Positions 13,748 to 25,732 of a DNA stretch of 64,000 nucleotides are shown piece by piece; position 1 is the stretch's first letter; each line of letters starts with the position of its first letter. The notes beneath the pieces were generated by a model. It saw only the letters and a program-made list of their open reading frames with translations. It ran no database searches and was not told the DNA's origin. The translations under genes and the position numbers were made by a program. Source of the stretch: Serpula lacrymans var. lacrymans S7.9 (taxonomy: Eukaryota > Basidiomycota > Agaricomycetes > Boletales > Serpulaceae); NCBI RefSeq assembly GCF_000218685.1, contig NW_006763301.1, positions 930,001 through 994,000 on the forward strand, read 5' to 3'.

Positions 13748-14330
13748 GCTCTGCTGACCCCCTTAGTCTTGCATGTCTTGCATTCTCTATACGCTGTACT
13801 AGTACTCTCATGGCCTTACAGTACTTAGATTTTCGCTTTGATTCCGTCAACTCGATTTTAGATCATAATTGCGATTTCATAAAACAACTCATTCATACAC
13901 ATACAACCTGTTCATACCTACTCTACTACGTATCAACATGGAGGCTAAACGACCACAGCACAAGGATGCGAGAATTCGCCTGCGTATTTTGGGATAAAGA
14001 AGCCAAGTCTCGATAGGAATGGACACTGTCAACGAGGAAAGGCCAGGGGGGAAATACATCCTCGAACAGATCGACACGGGAAGTCTGATGACCATCAAGT
14101 TCTGTATGATCGAGGTGAAAATGAGACTGGGCGGAAAGTTTCAATAGATCCAAGATAGTGACAAGATCACGGAGGGCAGCCGTGTCTGTGAAACTGCAGA
14201 AGGCAGCGCAACGCTGCCGCGATAACAGCGCTCGTCTACCCAGTCGAGAGGACGAAGCACAGCGATGGCAGAAGCACTAGCAGCACAAAGCCGTTAACTT
14301 GCGTACCCCAAGGCCCTCGTGAAGATCGTG
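13748..14330. other. Convergent 3' intergenic region
   Basis: 583 bp between the ends of MDM12 and UPF1. The open frames at 13810-14153 lack any family features. It probably holds the two 3' UTRs. Confidence 0.45.
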
Positions 14331-17300
14331 CTAGAACACAGTAACCCCGTTCTGCGTGCCCGCGTACTGGCTCTTCATATCATCCATGTCCGTCGTGCCA
14401 TCTTGACTCTTGTAATCATAGGCACTCAAACTGCCCATGTCTGATGCACCCGCGACGGAGGAGAAAGACGCACGACGGTGCAGGCGGTCAGATTGTGAGT
14501 AGGCCATGCTGGCGGCACTGACAACACTGCCACCGCCAACAACACTGCTACCACTGGGGGGACCCGCATCCTGAGATATAATAGAACTTGCATAGCTTCC
14601 ATAAACACTGCGTTTCCCATTTCCGCCCACGCCGCGTGGGGCGCCGGGTCCAAAACCGCCTGTAGCGGCGAACATAGGTAGACCAGAAGAGTAAGTTGCC
14701 TGCGAGCGGAGTGACTGGACGTCCGAGGGAATATATCCCAGGGCATCGTGTGTACGGTAGAAACTCGCGTCGAATCGGCTTGGTGTACCAGACCTGCCAC
14801 CCATGAAGTCGCGCGCGTTTGTCTCGTGGCGCCTGAATTGGTCCATTGACTTGCCGAGCGAGCGACGGGGTTTGCTGAACTGGATCATACTAGGCTGCAA
14901 ATTATTTAATGGACCCTCCACTAAACAATTCTTCTCTTTGTAGTGAGTGAGAAGGTAGTGCCACAACGGGTGCTATAGATACACAAGTAATCAGTTCCAT
15001 CCAACAAGATATAGGGATAACAGCCGTTCTCACCTTGCTCAATACCTTTGGATTACCAAGGATGACCACACCATATTTAGCACGCGTGAGAGCAACGTTA
15101 AGACGACGGGGGTCATTCAAGAACCCGATGCCCTGGTGTTCGTTGCTCCGGACACAGCTAAGAATGATATAGTCCTTCTCTCGCCCTTGGAATGCATCGA
15201 CACTTGCTACCTCGATTTCCTTATACAAATCCTTCTTGAGCGAACCATTGAATTGCATATAGTTCACGATGTACGACCGCTGGCCCTCGTATGGTGTGAC
15301 AACACCAATCTGGCCAGGTACAACGCCGGACTTGAAGAATTTGGTCACGATTTTTTCTACATTGGATGCTTCAGTCCTGAAATACGTCATCTCACATTAG
15401 TGTTTGTGTTGAATTTTCAACGAGATTTAACGGACCTATTTAAGAACGACGTGCCGCTGGAAGAAATTTCTTCTTGACCCAAGTTTTGATAGAAGAACAT
15501 AGGAGTATCTGGAACAGGCCACGGAAAATCTACATTCTTGCGCAAGCGCTCCGGTGCAGTGACACCATTTTGCAGAGTTCCCTCGTAGAACATGTTCGAC
15601 GGGAACTCGGAAAGGCAAGGATGCATACGATATTGCACTTGGAGACGAATGGGTCGGTTACCAAGGACGACGAGCCGCTCGAAGAGCGACTGTGTCAATC
15701 CCGCGCGTGCCGCTTTCTTGTTCATGATGACAGGACCAAGTTGCTGCACATATATGCGTTTAGAAATGGAGAAATGAACAATATATAGGATTTTACCTGG
15801 TGATCTCCAACTAGCACGACTTGCTTACAGCCAAGAACAAGAGGGATCATGCACTCTGCAAAAAATGATAAACATGTGAATCAGAATAGCAAGTAAGAGC
15901 ACCAACCTGGTTCAGCAGCTTGAGTAGCTTCATCAATTAATACAGTCCTGAACTTGAGCTTATTCAGCCTGGGATCACCTGCACCAACGCAAGTGCAACA
16001 TATCACATCTGCTGCTCCTAAAATCTCCTTCTCACACTGCCTGATCAAGGTCTTATATTTCCTTTCATCATTGGAGCTCAACTCTCCTTGCTCATTCTTA
16101 AGCTGTATCAACTTCTGCAGCTCAACGTGGGCGGTACTGTTGGCGACTTGCTGGTGCAGAGTAAGGAAAGCTACCGACGAATCGAGTGCCTCACGCGATT
16201 TAGCTGTCAGACGCACAACCTTGAGTCCGGTGGCATGAATCTTTTCAGTGAGCTGGTCGACAGCGACGTTCGATGGTGCACAGACAAGAACTTGGCCTGG
16301 ATTCATCTTGGCCAAATGGTAAACGATCGACGCGGAAGTTACTGTTTTGCCGGTACCAGGCGGTCCTTGAATTAAGCTAATGGGCTTCTGTAGGACACTC
16401 TTCACAGCATACATTTGCGAATGATTGAGTTCCGGGAGACCTGGCGCTGAGAAGCGCTTGGGCATTTGGGTTCGGAGAACCTGAGGTTCAAGCTCGTGAC
16501 CGAGAAGTTTGTGATACTAATACTGGCATGAGCCACGAAGGATAAAAATTAGACGAATGCTACTCACAATATATCCGTTGACGCTCTTTTCGTCAACTGC
16601 GAATGTCTTCATGGCAAGTTGCATCCTATCGAAGCTAGTCGATTTCCAAACAAAGTCTGCGGCAAAATTATGTGTGCATTCCGACGGGACTCCTTCCGTC
16701 CTCCTAAGTTCAAGACCAATCTCGTCCGACACGTCTGGATCTCGATCAGCATTGTAGTCATACAATACAAAACGATGTTACTCACTGTTCGGGATCTTAA
16801 TGACATGTCCAACGCCATCCCAGGCTTTGTGGAGTTCACCAGCATACCTCAATCTTAGTTCATCCCCGACAGCTAACCTCACTTCCCCACTCTCAAGCTT
16901 TGGCAAGCAAAACCACGCCACTCTCTTCTGATTGAGACCCAAGTCCCACCTAACTGTGATGTCTGTCTGCGTCTGTGACTCTTTCAACCGCTTATCGTAA
17001 TCTGCTTCTATTTTTACCAGCGGGCCGAAGATATTTTGATACTGATATGCATCCTCATAACGGAGAAGGATCGGTTGCGGCTCATCATCGACTCCAGGCT
17101 TTTCAAGGTCTTCCAGAGTTGCATTTGCATTCTCGCGCCAAAGGTCTTCTAGGCGATTTATTTGATTGAATGAAATCTGACGGGAGCGAAGCTGTTCAGT
17201 CTCGGTCGGAGGCTTCACCAACCAAGACAGGAAGGAACGATCATCAATGAGAGGTGCCCAGAGAGATGCATTCCACGACATGTCCTTTGTGATGGCAGCG

Positions 17301-17976
17301 CAAGGTTGACTAACAAGTTGATATATCAGATACAAAACCGTGTGAACAGACTATTTACGTACCGGCACAATAGGACGACAACTGTGTCGCTCTTAGCAGG
17401 AATGAATCCAAGCATAAAAACATTCTTGCTTCCACAGTTGTAACATTCGGGCGTTGTTTCTCCAAGAGGGCTCTCAGCATGCAAGATGACCTCCTTGTGT
17501 TTTGCGCGAACAAGGTGGTTAACGATGTGAGATGCGGAGGTGTTGCCGCGTGAATTACAGAACCATTTGGCGCATACCAAACACTTTACGACAGATGCTG
17601 GAGAGTGTATACCACAGTAGCTGTTAGTAGAAGATGATTTGTAACATTACTGACTGAAAAATGAAGAATGTATGATTGATGCGTACCTGCAAGCGTGTGG
17701 CGGCAAATCAACGACACCTTCGTCTTTCAAATCATCCAAAACTGAGTCGAAATCCTCGTCTATTCCGGTTCTGGGAGCATGGTGGTGATGGTGGTGGTGG
17801 CCATTTGTATACGACGCTGAAGATTGGGATCTGTCATCGACAATGGACAGACTGTCGAGGTCAAGGGGGGTATTAGCGTTGGTGTTGGCGGTGTAGACGG
17901 ACGAATTGTCGTCGACGATGCCAATGCCGCCGTACGACGATGCTGAGTCGTATTGAAAATTGTCAAACGAGTCCAT
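14331..17976 (-). CDS. UPF1: Nonsense-mediated decay RNA helicase Upf1/Nam7
   Basis: Nine exons on the minus strand: 17976-17687, 17620-17363, 17309-16786, 16734-16568, 16516-15907, 15855-15797, 15743-15436, 15376-15034 and 14972-14331. They join without frame breaks to 1066 residues. The N-terminal Cys/His zinc-binding region that contacts Upf2 starts at HACRYCGIHSP and spans about residues 94-200. The helicase core has the Walker A GPPGTGKT at residues 464-471, the DEATQ box near 608, QYRMHP in motif III/IV territory and [10 protein letters not shown] near the end of RecA2. The upstream TTG start is ignored; the ATG at 17976 begins [11 protein letters not shown] His run and an acidic stretch precede the zinc domain. 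The Gly/Ser-rich C-terminal tail resembles the SQ-rich tail of other Upf1 proteins. It shares a short divergent promoter with the HYPK-like gene. Confidence 0.96.
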
Positions 17977-18125
17977 AGCGAACAATTGCTAGAATTTCTG
18001 GATGCTGAGCAAGAAACAACCATGACTAGCGCTCAAGCAAGATTCATTTGGGACCGGTTCTTCCCACGCCACACCGCACCACTATCAAGCTGGACTCGCT
18101 GTAACTTGTGTTTTTGGAGAATAAA
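17977..18125. promoter_or_regulatory. 149-bp bidirectional promoter, UPF1 / HYPK-like gene
   Basis: Only 149 bp separate the two divergent ATG codons, so the promoters and both leaders must overlap. A short upstream frame from the ATG at 18021 runs on the plus strand ahead of the HYPK-like ATG and could be a uORF. Confidence 0.6.
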
Positions 18126-18500
18126 ATGTACAACGGACGACCAGAACCAGAGGTCATAGTAAACGTATGTTATTCTATGCCCTCTGTAACGCTACTATAC
18201 TCACATATATGCGCAAGTTTTCCGATGGCATGAGCTATTCGAAAGCGAAGCTGGAAGATGCAGTACGAAACATTGTGCTTGACCGACAACCACCACCCAA
18301 AACCACAAAAGATGCAGCAGTTGTAAAGCGAGAAGACGTAGACATAATAGTTCAGTCTCATTCTACTTAGTTTTCTGGGTAGAGAGATCTCACACGCAAC
18401 CTAGATCAACGAATTCGAGATACCTAGGTCACAAGCAGAGAAGGTTCTGGCAGAACATGGAGGAGACATATCCAACGCACTTCGAACCCTTGTATCATGA
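18126..18500 (+). CDS. HYPK-like UBA-domain protein (NatA / ribosome-associated)
   Basis: Three exons (18126-18164, 18218-18349, 18405-18500) encode only 88 residues. No single long frame reveals the gene. The middle exon gives FSDGMSYSKAKLEDAV, a basic/Pro linker and VKREDVDII. The last exon gives INEFEIPRSQAEKVLAEHGG and ends in ALRTLVS. The order (acidic/charged helix, VKREDV, EIPRSQAEK) matches the C-terminal UBA-like domain of HYPK and of the nascent-polypeptide-associated complex alpha subunit. In other organisms HYPK binds and restrains the N-terminal acetyltransferase NatA. The short N-terminus without a NAC beta-barrel argues for HYPK and against NAC-alpha. It is divergently paired with UPF1. 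Confidence 0.72.
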
Positions 18501-19469
18501 TTCACAATTCATTAGTCCCAGTCAAGGTACTTCCGCGTTCAAATTCCATGTTATGTTTGATCTTGATGTTTCAGGTTCAAAGCCGTGAATTTAGATGTAA
18601 TCCATTAAATGCCATGATTCAATTTAATATCTGCTTCCTTTGAAATGCGATAAAGTGATTGTGTTATTGTCACTGCAGACCATCCAGTTTTGTTCGAATT
18701 CTTACAACTTCACGTCGCATATTGAAACAACTCAGGTCGGCGAAGCATTGGAAGGCAGGTTTTCAATATTTTATTAGGCTGAGGTATGTTTTGCATTGAA
18801 GCTTTTCTCGCTGTGAGCAGGTCGAACATATCAAAATGATATCGTCACGCGTGGCTGGCCAGTGCAAAACGACATATTTATCATCCTGTCAAGCGTATTA
18901 CAGACTTCATTCCAAGTTGTTTACCACCACACCCTAACTGGTCGAAGAAGGTCGGAGGGCCGTAGTATTTTTTTTTTAGCGGTCAAAGCGCTAGCGGAAA
19001 CAGTCACATGCGAGTAAGAGCCATTACTCGGGCGTCAAGATGTTGGTGAGTTACTTTATACGCTTATCGCCCATGTCGCATTAGGATATTCCGCCCTAGT
19101 GCAGCTCGTATGTAAAACCAGCCAGTGTCAAAGCCGTCTGCGTATTAAGTTTACGGGCGTCCAAGCTTTCCTTGTTTTACTTGACTCATACTACTCTCGA
19201 CCCTCTAGTTTACAATCGAGCACTAACCCCTTTTACGTGCACAATCGACCAATCACCTGCGTATTATAATGAAGCGAGGAGAGCCCAAGGAGCGCCCTAT
19301 TAAAAGGCGAAGGCATTACCTGCTCGGGCTACTCATTGTGTCCATGCTTGAGGATCCCTGGAGGATCTGATCGGAACTCTCAGAGATAAGGGACTTCTAC
19401 GCCTACTCTTATTCTGGCCCATATAATATTTCGTATGGCCTCCAAACTTTCGCCGCCGTTGTTCCCTTC
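18501..19469. other. Intergenic region upstream of the MFS transporter
   Basis: About 970 bp with no supported coding content. A TATTAAAA-like element lies at about 19299-19306, roughly 165 bp before the transporter ATG, and may be part of its promoter. A T-run occurs at 18969-18977. Confidence 0.4.
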
Positions 19470-21675
19470 ATGGCTTTCTTCCGATATTTCTCTATCCGTA
19501 CTAGCAGCGAGCCGCCAGGGGTGCTAGCTGACGAAAAGTTGCCACATCTCGTCGATGCTAATGATAATTCTGCCAGTAATCCTGATCAACAACCTCAACC
19601 CAGTCAGGTGGATCAAGAGGAGCAAGTGGTTGTTGAAAGGACACCTCTCCAACTTGTCGCAATCGTAAGCAGTATTTTGGAGAGGTAGGGCTGATTTTCT
19701 TTTCTTTAATACTCATCCGCTTGAAGATCCTTCCAATGTCAATCGGCGTCTTCCTCGTGTCAATGGACAGCACCATAATTGCCTCTTCTTTCGCGGCGAT
19801 TGGTTCTGAATTCAAGCAACTCCAAAAAGCGAGTTGGGTGGTTACTGGTTATTTGCTCACATTGACAAGCTTTCAGTATGTCCTTGTTCGACTCATTATC
19901 CTCTTTTTTATCATTCTCACTTTCCGAATGCAGACCATTATACGGAAAACTGAGCGATATCTTTGGCCGAAAAACCTGTCTGATTGTTGCGTATACAGTG
20001 TTTGCACTGGGGATATTATTCTGTGGACTGGCAAGGAGTATGAATGAGCTTATTGCTGCAAGAGCTATTGCTGGCATAGGTGGAGGTGGCATCTCTACGT
20101 GAGTACTTTATCATTCTTCTTTTTATATTGGCATCTATCTGACTGTATACTACAGTGTTGGGTCAATTATCATGTCAGATGTCGTTCCTCTCAGAAAAAG
20201 AGGCACTTGGCAAGGTCGGTCGTGTATTCGATGTTGGAGACACTCTAATGAAGGGTTTAAGGTTTGCAAAACATCATGTTTGCAGTCGGTTCATCGGCTG
20301 GTGCACCTCTGGGCGGGGTACTTGCTGATACAATCGGCTGGAGATGGTGAGTAGTCTGCTCTTCCTCTCCACAAACTTCACTCATTCGACTCAGGTCTTT
20401 CCTCATTCAAGTTCCTATAACGGCGCTCGCGGTCTTAACGGTCACATTGGCTCTCCGCTTACCTTCTCAGGCTCTTCCATCCAGTTCTAATACCTTCTTG
20501 AGTAAACTCAAGCGGATTGACTTTCTGGGGGCGTTCACCTTGATCGTTACTATTTTCGCGCTGCTTCTTGCCCTTGATAGAGGGAGCACTGTCTCTTGGA
20601 GCTCGAGTGTGGCCATCGCGTGTTTTGTTATCGCTGCCGTCTTCTGCGTACTTTTCATGATCGTAGAATGGACTTGGGCCTCGGAGCCACTCGCACCCAA
20701 AAGAATCATGACTTCTGGCTCACTCGTCGCCTGTTACTCTATCAACTTCTTCGCCACTGCTTCAATGATGACAATGACCTACCAGTTTCCTCTCTACCTG
20801 CAAGCCGTGCGCCAAACCAGTCCAAGCATGGTCGGTGTATGGCTATTGCCGAGTGTACTGAGTGGTGTGGCTGGCGGTCTCATCGGCGGATTCTTAATCC
20901 AACGGACTGGAAAATACCACTGGCTGAATATGCTATCTGGCACAGTAATGTGCCTCGGTTCCATTCTTTTGACACTCACAACTGGTACTTTGGTATTTTC
21001 AACGGTTGGAATCATCTTCGGTACGCAAACTTAAGATTTTTTGGCTATATTTCTTGTGAAGTTGTAGGCTAAGCGGAATGTTCAAAGGTTTAATTATTTC
21101 GCGTCTGGGTGGTGGTAAATACTCTATTTATCTTCGTTTTAGCCAAAAATCTTACAGAACTGGCCAGGTGCTGGGATTTCCTCGGTTCTTGTCGCGCTTC
21201 TTGCAAATGCAGGGCGAGAGGATAAGGCAACTGCTACTGCAGGTATGAATGCTGTGTTTATAATTAACGTTTATCTGAATTAATTTGTGTGTCAAAGTAT
21301 CATACCTGTTCCGATCCTTGGGGTCACTCATTGGTGTCTCTTTGGGCAGCACTGTTATGCAAGATGTCCTCCGCAAATCTTTGCGCGAGTATTCAAAGGG
21401 TTCAACGGATATTGACGAGGTATGAGTTGGATCACTTCATTAATGCTGTACAATGGATTAAAATACATCCCTTGACCGAACCTGCGAAAAAGCTGGTTCG
21501 TAGCGTGGTTGGCTCACTATCATACATCAATGAACTCGATGGCAAGACGCAGGCGATCGTGCGGAAGTCATATGCTGACGGCGTCCATGCTGCGATGTGG
21601 CTAGCGGTTGGACTGGTTGCATGTGCGGCTGTTTCAAGTGTGTTCGTTAAGGTCAGGCCGTTGGAGAAAAGATAG
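19470..21675 (+). CDS. DHA2-type major facilitator transporter (14 TM)
   Basis: Nine exons: 19470-19664, 19727-19875, 19934-20098, 20156-20214, 20262-20346, 20395-21020, 21168-21242, 21298-21419 and 21493-21675, giving 552 residues. The first membrane helix contains SMDSTIIASSFAAIGSEF. MFS motif A (GKLSDIFGRK) lies at residues 119-128. AARAIAGIGGGG follows, then FAVGSSAGAPLGG (motif C region). These features fit the fungal drug:H+ antiporter-2 group, which exports small molecules or moves basic amino acids into the vacuole; the substrate is unknown. The acidic N-terminal 65 residues are cytosolic. Intron 6 (21021-21167, 147 nt) is much longer than the others; I chose its acceptor because only that one keeps the frame through AGISSVLVALLANAG. 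A broken relative lies at 55.3-55.6 kb. Confidence 0.87.
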
Positions 21676-23371
21676 ATGGGTGAATATTTTTCGTAGGATT
21701 TTTTGTTTTTAAAGCTGTTCCCGAACCTCGCGCTGGTTTGCTTGTGCCGATAACAGTGAACTGATATCCCAGTTGGCACTAAAACTGAGGAGGTTAGATT
21801 AACTAGATTGAGTAAGGATGCTCTAATATTAGTTACGGACGCTATTGACGACGTCCTTTAGGTTTGCTTCGATCACGGAGAGGGCCACGAATAGCGTTTC
21901 TGCATGATAATGCATCATGAGTGTCTTGCGCCACCCTTTCAAATTGAAGCATGCATAATTGTAGTTAAAAAGAGACATGGTGAGGATCATAGAACGTGAA
22001 AGATCTAGTTGTCTGAAGCACATGAAATCAGGAGTGGCCTCGACTTAAAGTTGGGTGGGAGATCATATAGCCACTGGGAAGACTGGTAAATCTTCTCGCG
22101 ACTTCGACTGCACGCGTGTGTGGGGCCGCTTTATCCCAAGACAGGACGTCTACTTCGAGCAGGGCATACCTATCCGCCCCCAGAAATAGCGAAGTGGTCG
22201 GGGGACGACGTCTGCAGGAGACTAAACGCGAGCCCATTTGAGGCAGAGTCGAACGAAGTAAATTAGGCCAAATTAGGCGAACGCGGTATAAGTTGCTGTT
22301 TGAGAGAATGGCACGCAAAGGAGACGTGCGAATGAGACATGCCCTGGACATTGAGGGAGAGAGGGAGCGAATGTACGACGGAGAGAACAACGTCTAGCTG
22401 GACTCAACGAAGGTCTGGGCAGTCATTTGGGATCCCAGCCGGCAATGCTCACATTGGACAACGAGGAGCAGTGGCTGTGTTCTATGCATTAGGTGAGCTG
22501 ATTCACCGCTGTCAGGGGACAATGGCGACATTGATCAGTGGTTCTGCAAACTTTGTGAAGAACGTTGACTCTGATGTCGTGACATCACGAGGCAGGGCAG
22601 GGCTGTGAAGTTATTATTCGGTTCACGCTCGGAATTCAACACTAAGATGAGCGGCCGAAGTGTGCACGGAGGATTGCGATGTTCGATTCTAATGTGACAT
22701 ATATGCAAATTGGTGATCACGAATGATTGTCCTCGATTGGGCCTATACTCTTCCAATTGAACGTAGGCAAGGTCTCCTATATATATTGTCGTTCTTTCGA
22801 GTCATTCAAGTTCACAGAATCTGTCTCTTGACACTATGACATTTGATCCCACTCTATTACGGGTCGCAGTAGCTGTAAATACCCGATGGCGATTCACAAT
22901 AATATCCTTCGATCACGCTGGCTCTTCGATCACTGTTGGTCCGATCACTTTCGACGCGAGGCACCTAAAGTACTTCTTCGGCCTTGACTATTGAATTCTT
23001 CCTGGGCCACCTACTCATTTACCCCACAGCACTATCTTTTACGGTAGCTCAGAGACTCGTCATGGTTTATTCGGCTTGTCGCTGGGCCTGGTTCTCCATC
23101 TATACCCAAACTCTCCCCACTCCGATTTCCCACTTCTTATTAACGTTTTTCTATTCCACAAACCACGCCCCATTCGAAGCAAGCATGATTGCGACTCAGA
23201 TAGTTCTGAACCCATTTTGTAACAACGTACCACACGCCTAACATGGCCTTCTTTATAGGCGTCGTGTCACGCTGCAATCCCCGCTGGGTTTATAAGGCTC
23301 CAAGATACTTTCTCTCTCCTTAGGTTTTCTTCCCGACTTACACGAATATCCTGCCACATCCACCCTCACCT
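21676..23371. other. Boundary intergenic region, about 1.7 kb
   Basis: No supported gene. The segment at about 22535-22556 (a 'cagtggttctgcaaac' block) resembles sequence upstream of the third adhesin-like paralogue at about 46127, so it may be old duplicated promoter DNA. It marks the change from the conserved block to the duplicated region. Confidence 0.4.
23291..23297 (+). promoter_or_regulatory. TATA-like element of adhesin-like paralogue A
   Basis: TATAAGG lies 81 bp before the ATG, in the context TTTATAAGGCTCCAAG. The same TATAAG plus CTC-AAG block occurs about 90 bp upstream of paralogues B and C. Confidence 0.55.
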
Positions 23372-24821
23372 ATGATTTGCTATACTGTTTCTCTTGTCAC
23401 TTGGCTCGGTTTTTCTGCCTTCGCAGACGGCCTCGTTGAAGCTGCATGTGACAAATACGGTCAGAGCACCGTATGTCCATAGCTCTACAATCATCTTGCA
23501 CATTTTAATATTGTTTCTTAGGGATCACAGCTCAGTTTGAATGCTGACGATGCTGGATGGCCTACTCCTGCAGACGGCACCGTTCAACGTTGCATCGGCG
23601 GTTCTGACTGGTCTGATCACACCGAGAACCCTGGGTCACCTTACCCCTATTCAGCTGAAACCTCATTCGAACTTCCCGTCAATGCCGACCTCCTCTACTT
23701 CATAGCTCGCGGCTCCAACAATATTGGCAAAGTAAACATCGTGGACTCGACCGTCGTCAAAGATACCGCCGATGTCCTTGTCCAGGTGGACTACAAAACC
23801 CAGGAAGCTTTGGATCGTGCCAATGTCTGCTTGCTGAAGAAGGAGGAGGAAAATGGCGAAGGTGCTGGTATTTTCGTGAGTTTTTATGTGGTTAGTAAAG
23901 ACTGCGATGGCTTTCTTAATTCCGTGTCAGACTCCCGATAGTTGGAACCCCAATCCGAAGGAACCTCTGCGTTTCACAGTCACAGTAACGCTTCCCGCCA
24001 CGTCCGACGGCCAGCCTCTGAGGATCAAGAATTTCGAAAGCACTTCTTCTGACTACGCCCATACAATTGGAGACATCGCAGGTTCCGTTTATTTCAGCGC
24101 CCTCAAAATTCAGTCTGGTGCAGGCATTACCTCAGGCGTAAGTTTTCCTTGTATTTCTCTTTTCCATGTGCAATTATTGAAGATTTTCTAGTCTATTTTT
24201 GCAGGTGTCGGCACTTTCAATGACGCTAAGGCTTCTATCAAGGGCGCATTCGATGTCTCCGAATCGCTCGAGCTCACTACCGGAAATGCAGAAATCAGCG
24301 CTCAAGTGGGCCTTCGGAACGACGTGGCTTCGTTTCTTACCGGAGCTCCTGCAAAGACTGGCCACAGGTTTGTCAACTCGTCTGCTCATGAATTCAAGCA
24401 TATTCGCTGATACGTCGTCAGTGCGACCCACTCGACCTGCTCCGACGAAGCTACTGGCGGCAACTTCAAAGTATCTGCTATTGCCAACAAGGGACCCATC
24501 ACCATTGTCTACACGAGCTCGCCCGTCGACTCTATTCAAAGTCTTGTAGCATCTACCGTGAATGCGCCCGTGAAAGTGACGCTGAACAATGCGTACGAGG
24601 GCGCTTTCACTATCGACTCATCTTCTGCTCCTGTCAGCGTCAAGAAAGGTAGTACCTCAGACCCTTCGGGGCAAGGCAGAACACGTGTTTTGAACCAGAC
24701 CCCTGGGGGCATGGGCCATGCAAAAGGTTCAGTGTATTGGCAGCCCAATAGCGGACCGGGAGTTTCCCAAGGCAGTGTGCAAATCACCACGACTAGGGCA
24801 CCCATCACGCTTGTCGTTTGA
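23372..24821 (+). CDS. Adhesin-like beta-repeat protein A (DUF7330-like), with signal peptide
   Basis: Five exons: 23372-23470, 23522-23875, 23931-24137, 24192-24367 and 24422-24821; 411 residues. Exon 1 encodes a hydrophobic leader (MICYTVSLVTWLGFSAFA) consistent with secretion. The body is Ser/Thr/Asn-rich and beta-prone, with blocks DAGWPTPADGTVQRC, AETSFELPVN and IFAGVGTFNDAK, and a C-terminal region with SPVDSIQSLVA, NAYEGAF, DPSGQGR and GSVYWQPNSGPG. This C-terminal pattern resembles the fungal DUF7330 or DUF4097 putative adhesin fold, a right-handed or stacked beta-strand repeat; this is recognition from memory. No catalytic motif is visible. Exon number and intron phases (0,0,0,2) are shared with three paralogues in this window. 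It faces a phosphatase gene tail to tail. Confidence 0.8.
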
Positions 24822-25732
24822 AGCTGATGGTAATTCTTGGTCAGGTGGCAAAGAAACGCGTATGCAAAGTAGCTTTTTCCTATCATCTTGCTCTTGTTGT
24901 ATTACTATTTCCTTAAATATCTGTAATGAAATGTTTCGATAGTGATCTCTACTGGACGTGGAGGTACTACGTGGTCAAAAGAGGATATCAGTGTATTCCA
25001 GCATAGTTTTGCTGATTGTATTCACTGGCCGTTTAGCATTAGACATTTCGACTGTGAAAGTGGAATGATCACTGAACGGCGAGTCTGAAAAATTAAAAGT
25101 GATCAAGGATGCGCGGCCGTATCAATTATTCGGTTCCGTAACCCGTTCATTACGGAGCAGGCTCATCCAAGTTGTTTCCTCCAGAACATTGGTGTGAAAT
25201 TTTTGTAATGTAGTCATACTAGTAAGAGCTTTGCTTCTTGGGAGTAGAAGAGCATGCGGGGTAAACTTTGAGAGGCTCCGTGTCGAAAGTGATCGGAGGA
25301 CCAACCAGAGTGATCGCCGATTCCAGATCGAGGAACGAACGTGATCGGGGAACAAAATAAAACGATCGAGACACGCGACTGAACATTTGAACGCTCACAA
25401 ATTCTTCTCAGCTTTAGGCCTGAGCAACCGCAATTGTTCTTCCCCGCAAGCTTCAGTTCATATTCCATCATCATCATCACTTTTTTTTTTTATCGCTGAC
25501 CTTGAACCGAATAATCAAGCAAGTCGGCTCCTGTCTATCACCGTTATCGTCAAGTCACACCTGACTTCATTGAACTTCAAGTTGAAGCACCGTCGAGTCG
25601 GAGGCAAGTTGCAAGTCCGTGGTTTCGTACACAATGGCTACAAGAAAGGTATCAAGAAAGTTATAGGGATTTTACAAGCATGACAAGTACAGCCCGTTCC
25701 AATGGCATTTACAACACGTTATGACTGTAGAC
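24822..25732. other. Convergent intergenic region
   Basis: About 910 bp between paralogue A and the facing phosphatase gene. Frames at 25122-25683 have no recognisable features. It contains a short T-run at 25482-25491. Nothing else is seen. Confidence 0.4.

Noticed and set aside
18021..18159. Plus-strand frame starting MTSAQARFIWDRF ahead of the HYPK-like gene
   Set aside because: It has no family match, overlaps the HYPK-like start in another frame, and is best seen as leader or uORF.
22028..22608. Frames in the boundary region on both strands
   Set aside because: Short, overlapping on both strands, and without motif or splice support.
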